Positions 60,297 through 63,392 of a DNA stretch of 63,392 nucleotides are shown in pieces. Position numbers and translations under genes: made by a program. Origin of the DNA: Rhodocyclaceae bacterium (lineage in GTDB: Bacteria > Pseudomonadota > Gammaproteobacteria > Burkholderiales > Rhodocyclaceae); assembly GCA_030824115.1 (NCBI GenBank), contig JAVBYI010000003.1:1-63392 (forward strand). Reading direction: 5' to 3'. The notes below the pieces were generated by a model. That model was given only the letters and a program-made list of their open reading frames with translations, made no database searches and was not told where the DNA came from. How positions within the stretch are numbered: position 1 is the stretch's first letter; every line of letters begins with the position of its first letter.

Positions 60297-60491
60297 TTAC
60301 TGGGGTCTGATATACAAGCTCTGACCATCGGCCATCGGAAAAATAGGCGCGTTTGCAAATATGCGGTCTTCAGCATTTGAGAATGACAGGACACGCAATA
60401 GAGAATCAGCCTCCAGGCAAGAGAGCGCTTTCCATGATTCATCATTGTCCAGGCCTACGCTTTTGATTTCGCCTGCGTACGTCATTGCCAT
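60297..60491 (-). CDS. small unrecognised protein, 64 residues
   Basis: I do not recognise it. It is a soluble, slightly acidic protein (M-A-M-T-Y-A-G-E-I-K-S-V then D-N-D-E-S-W-K-A-L) with no signal or membrane segment. A strong SD (GAAGGAG, 7 bp before ATG 60491) supports its being translated. It is convergent with the efflux gene and lies in AT-richer DNA. It could be a small regulator or a remnant of an accessory element; nothing decides between these. Confidence 0.55.
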   Translation of the reverse strand: MAMTYAGEIKSVGLDNDESWKALSCLEADSLLRVLSFSNAEDRIFANAPIFPMADGQSLYIRPQ

Positions 60492-60540
60492 GGCTTTACT
60501 CCTTCGATTACATGCTTATTGTTTTGGTGCATTTCCGGGA

Positions 60541-60553
60541 GGCAAGGATTGCC
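60541..60553. repeat. GGCAA-N3-TTGCC palindrome before the Sel1 gene
   Basis: GGCAAGGATTGCC between the 64-residue gene and the Sel1-repeat gene. The rest of 60492-60636 is AT-rich with no gene seen. Confidence 0.55.
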
Positions 60554-60636
60554 GCCACATTTACAAATAAGCACATATCGTTCCATATTGAGTTTTTGCT
60601 TTAAGTTACCCTCCCAACCAATGCGATGAACAATTC

Positions 60637-61629
60637 ATGACCTCAAAAAAATCAGCCGGTAAATCTTCTCCCCTGATGACGGCGGCAGAAAAGGGAGATG
60701 CCAAGGCCCAATACACACTGGGTTTGATGTACGCGAGTGGTCAGGGTTTCAAGCAGGACATCAAACAGGCTTTGTTGTGGTACCGAAAGGCCGCTGAGCA
60801 GGGGCTGGCAGAGGCACAGTATATTTTGGCCAGCAAGTATGCGAATGGTCAGGGTGTCAGGCAGGATGCAGGGCTGGCGTTGTCCTGGTACCTGAGAGCA
60901 GCTGAGCAGGGGGATGCCAAGGCGCAGTATGCGCTTGGGTTGATATACGAAGAAGGTCAGGGCGTTGAGCGGGACCACTTCCAGTCAGAGTACTGGTATG
61001 TAAAAGCGGCCGAGCAGGGGCATGCGAGGGCGCAATACCGGTTGGCGCGGATGTATGAAGTGGATCAGAAGGTAATGTCCCGGAATTGGTACCGCAAGGC
61101 AGCTGAAGCAGGGCTGGCCGAGGCTCAATGGAACTGGGGCCGCATTATTGCTGCAGGTAAGGAGCAAAAGAACAATCTGGAATTGGCTGCCAGTTGGCAC
61201 AGAAAAGCTGCTGATCAGGGGTTTGCTCCTGCTCAGGCCACGCTAGGCCTTATGTATGCAGAGGGCCAGGGCGTGGATAGAAACTTCGAGGAAGCCGCTA
61301 CTTGGTGGAAAAAAGCAGCCACTCAGGGCGACGCTGAGGCTCAGTACAACTTGGGATTATTGTTTCTGCGTGGCGAGGGCGTCTCTGCAGATATTCAGCA
61401 GGCGTTCATATGGTTCAAGAAAGCAGCAGAGCAGGGAGTTGCAAGGGCGCAAAACAGCTTGGGTTTGATGTATGCCCAAGGCCAATCGGTTGATTGCGAC
61501 CTTGTCGCTGCCTACAAGTGGTTCTCTTTGGCCGCTGAGGGACAATGTGAAGCGGCAATAGCCAACCTGAACCATGCCAAAAACCAGATGACAGCGGAAC
61601 AAATCGCAGAGGCCAAGCTTCGCGAGTAG
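60637..61629 (+). CDS. Sel1-like repeat protein
   Basis: A 330-residue protein made of about eight Sel1-type (TPR-like) repeats of 36 residues with the pattern A-x-Y-x-L-G-x-x-Y-x-x-G-Q-G-V-x-x-D and W-Y-x-K-A-A-E-Q-G. The fourth and fifth repeats are shortened or changed (Y-E-V-D-Q-K-V-M-S-R-N-W-Y). There is no signal peptide, so it is probably a cytoplasmic scaffold that binds other proteins. No SD is evident before ATG 60637. Its partners cannot be named from context. Confidence 0.9.
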   Translation: MTSKKSAGKSSPLMTAAEKGDAKAQYTLGLMYASGQGFKQDIKQALLWYRKAAEQGLAEAQYILASKYANGQGVRQDAGLALSWYLRAAEQGDAKAQYALGLIYEEGQGVERDHFQSEYWYVKAAEQGHARAQYRLARMYEVDQKVMSRNWYRKAAEAGLAEAQWNWGRIIAAGKEQKNNLELAASWHRKAADQGFAPAQATLGLMYAEGQGVDRNFEEAATWWKKAATQGDAEAQYNLGLLFLRGEGVSADIQQAFIWFKKAAEQGVARAQNSLGLMYAQGQSVDCDLVAAYKWFSLAAEGQCEAAIANLNHAKNQMTAEQIAEAKLRE

Positions 61630-61665
61630 GGATACGGACGTTGTTGTCCTGCTAGATCAGGTCAG

Positions 61666-61697
61666 ATGGCCTGTGGATTGTGTAATCCACAGGCCAT
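61666..61697. terminator. bidirectional hairpin between convergent genes
   Basis: ATGGCCTGTGGATT and AATCCACAGGCCAT form a perfect 14-bp stem with a GTGT loop, between the stops of two convergent genes. There is no long T-run on either side, so termination by this hairpin is probable rather than certain. Confidence 0.7.
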
Positions 61698-61709
61698 TGT
61701 GCAGAGAAC

Positions 61710-63392
61710 TTAACCCGCTCCAAGGTTGTCGTTGATATTGACGCCTATCAGCAGCTGCCGTTGCTGCTCATCACTAAGGATGCGGTAGGTTTCACCATCA
61801 ATTTCAGTCGTACCAACATTCTTCCAGTTCTGTGCGTCGGCGATTCTGACGGTATCGTTTGCATCTCCCTGAATGATCATCTGAACGTTACCTGCCCCGG
61901 TCTGATCATTCACCACCAGATTCTGCTGGCCAAACTTCTGAACGGCTGTTGCATCCAGTGTGAGGATATCGCCTCGACCACCATTGCCTGACAAATCAAT
62001 CCGTGACAAGTCTTCCTGCGGCGTGCTGCTGATGTCCAGCGTCGTCAAGTCAAGTCGTTGATCCTGGCCTTGATTGATCTGCAACCAGACGTCCGCCATG
62101 CCTTGCACTTTGCCATCGACAGTGGTGAAGGTCGATTCAAGGCCGATCCAGTTGCCATTATCAACAACGCTGGTTTGAGTTGCATTCAAGTTGATTGAGG
62201 TTATCCCAAGGTCCGTGAGCGTAAATAGCTCGTCGGTCTGGCTTGAGCCATCCTGATTTGAGTCCATCCAGACCTTCAGGTCACCAAACTGGACGTCATT
62301 GGTGTCGATGATGCCATCCAGGTTGCTGTCGATATCTCTCAAGGCTTCGAAGCCATCCTGCGCCTGCTGACCGGAAGAGAGCACCGTTGAGCTACCGAAG
62401 AGCTCGGAACCATCGGTGATGGCACCATCGCTGTTGCGATCAAGGGCAAGGAATCCGTCCTGTGAGGATACCCATCCGACGTTGGTCGCTGTGCCCGTGG
62501 CATTCAGGTCGAACTTGACGCCAGCATCGATATTGACAGTTTTTACGCCATCACCATTGAGGTCGAGGATCAGCGGTGTGGTGACTGACCACAGTGCTTC
62601 AATTTGTGCCCCACTTAGGCCTACTGTCGTGATTGCACTGACCTGATCCATTGTCAGGCTTGACAGCTGCGTGGTCGTCATTGCGCCGACCTGATCGGAT
62701 GTCAATGCAAAGACATCGGTGGTTTCCAGCGCCTGAAGGTTTGTCGTGGTCAGTGCGTTTAGCTGTGTCGAGGTCAGAGCAACTGCTTGAGTGGTGGTCA
62801 AGGCGGCGAGGTCTGTTGTCTCAAGTGCATTGAGGTTGGTTGTGGTGAGTGCTGCAACCTGGGTCGTGGTTAGACGCGTCACTTGAGTTGAGGTCAGGGC
62901 CTCAATCTGCGTAGTGGTCAAACTGTTCAGCTGCGTGGTCGTCAGGCTTGCAATCGTGGCTCCAGGCAAGCTTTGCAGGCTTGTAGTGGTCAGACCATTC
63001 AACTGAGTGCTGGTCAAGGCCTGAATTTGTGCCGTTGTGAAGGCCCCAAGATCGGTTGTCTCCATGGCGTTGACCTGTGTGCTGGTCAGCGCTTCGACCT
63101 GCGTAGTGGTCAGCTTGGAGATTTGGGCGGTCGTGAGAGCCTCTACTTGAGTTGAGGTGAGGGCGTTGAGTTGCGTGGTGGTCAGCGAGGCTACTTGAGC
63201 ACTGGTGAGGGCGGTCAGGTCCGTAGTTTCAAGTGCATTCAACTGGGTTGAGGTGAGAGTCTCGATCTGGCCTGTGGTCAGGGCGGCGACCTGAGTCGTC
63301 GTCAAGGCCTGCAGTTGAGTGCTGGTGAGGGCATTGAGCTGAGTGCTGGTGAGGCTGGCGAGCTGGGTGCTGGTGAGGGCGGCCAGGTCGGT
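61710..63392 (-). CDS. large octapeptide-repeat protein with calcium-loop C-terminus, N-terminus outside window
   Basis: The last 560 codons of a larger gene; the frame stays open to the window edge. About 32 copies of an eight-residue unit, T-T/S-T-Q-V/L-x-A-L, run from 63392 to about 62640, with E-T-T-D-L-x-A-L variants at intervals. The C-terminal part has EF-hand-like loops, D-L-N-G-D-G, D-R-N-S-D-G, D-S-N-L-D-G and D-S-N-Q-D-G, and a final region with D-L-S-G-N-G-G-R-G-D. This resembles secreted calcium-binding proteins or adhesins. The eight-residue period suggests a solenoid. The stop is opposite the Sel1 gene, with a hairpin between. Confidence 0.8.
   Translation of the reverse strand, partial: TDLAALTSTQLASLTSTQLNALTSTQLQALTTTQVAALTTGQIETLTSTQLNALETTDLTALTSAQVASLTTTQLNALTSTQVEALTTAQISKLTTTQVEALTSTQVNAMETTDLGAFTTAQIQALTSTQLNGLTTTSLQSLPGATIASLTTTQLNSLTTTQIEALTSTQVTRLTTTQVAALTTTNLNALETTDLAALTTTQAVALTSTQLNALTTTNLQALETTDVFALTSDQVGAMTTTQLSSLTMDQVSAITTVGLSGAQIEALWSVTTPLILDLNGDGVKTVNIDAGVKFDLNATGTATNVGWVSSQDGFLALDRNSDGAITDGSELFGSSTVLSSGQQAQDGFEALRDIDSNLDGIIDTNDVQFGDLKVWMDSNQDGSSQTDELFTLTDLGITSINLNATQTSVVDNGNWIGLESTFTTVDGKVQGMADVWLQINQGQDQRLDLTTLDISSTPQEDLSRIDLSGNGGRGDILTLDATAVQKFGQQNLVVNDQTGAGNVQMIIQGDANDTVRIADAQNWKNVGTTEIDGETYRILSDEQQRQLLIGVNINDNLGAG

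Noticed and set aside
63306..63392. The octapeptide region as a CRISPR array or simple DNA tandem repeat
   Set aside because: The 24-bp units vary at many bases and keep one reading frame with conserved residues, so the repeat is at the protein level; there are no spacers.

Overview
The window is almost wholly one flagellar and chemotaxis supercluster from a Gram-negative, GC-rich bacterium with a sigma-54/FliA flagellar hierarchy. CheZ, two CheV proteins, a MotC/MotD-type stator, FlhF, FleS/FleR, L- and P-ring genes (FlgH, FlgI) and a bifunctional FlgJ point to a betaproteobacterium, most likely Rhodocyclales-like. That placement rests on gene content and order only, not on a database comparison.

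Layout. 1-4.9 kb (+): tail of a chemoreceptor, cheR-cheD-cheB, a STAS protein and a fused pseudo-receiver/PP2C phosphatase/ATPase that resembles the HsbA/HsbR partner switch. 5-13.3 kb (+): two chemoreceptors, two cheV genes, cheY-cheZ-cheA. 13.4-20.9 kb (+): flhB-flhA-flhF, a drastically shortened flhG, fliA, motC-motD. 20.9-22.5 kb (-): flgN, flgM, flgA. 22.7-34.4 kb (+): flgB to flgL plus a lipoprotein. 34.4-45.2 kb (-): fliF to fliR as one run. 45.3-48.1 kb (+): fleS-fleR-fliE. 48.1-58.5 kb (-): ycgR, an flhB C-terminal paralogue, a second fliK, fliT, fliS, a very long fliD, flaG and two flagellins. 58.9-63.4 kb is accessory: an orphan outer-membrane efflux lipoprotein, a 64-residue unknown protein, a Sel1-repeat protein, and the C-terminal part of a large octapeptide-repeat protein with calcium-loop motifs that runs off the window.

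Regulation readable from the DNA. Good sigma-54 (-24/-12) matches lie before flgB, fliF and one flagellin, with another at fliE. Good sigma-28 (TAAAGTTT-N11-GCCGATAA type) matches lie before flgM, flgK, fliD and the other flagellin. This fits a tiered cascade: FleS/FleR with sigma-54 for the middle genes, FliA held by FlgM for the late genes. The master regulator (FleQ/FlhDC type) and cheW are not in the window.

Most unusual signal. A 25-bp interspersed sequence (AAAAGTCGGCGCTGGC, two or three variable bases, ACGGCA) occurs 12 times in both orientations. Five copies are intergenic. Seven lie inside genes in frame, adding a flexible peptide (K/E-V-G-A-G-x-T-A or A-V-S/P-P-A-P-T) to a chemoreceptor, FlhF, FlgM, both FliK proteins and FleR, and the N-terminus of a lipoprotein. 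Other points worth attention are the ATPase-less FlhG, the receiver domain lacking both Asp and Lys, the internally duplicated FliD and the differently controlled flagellins.
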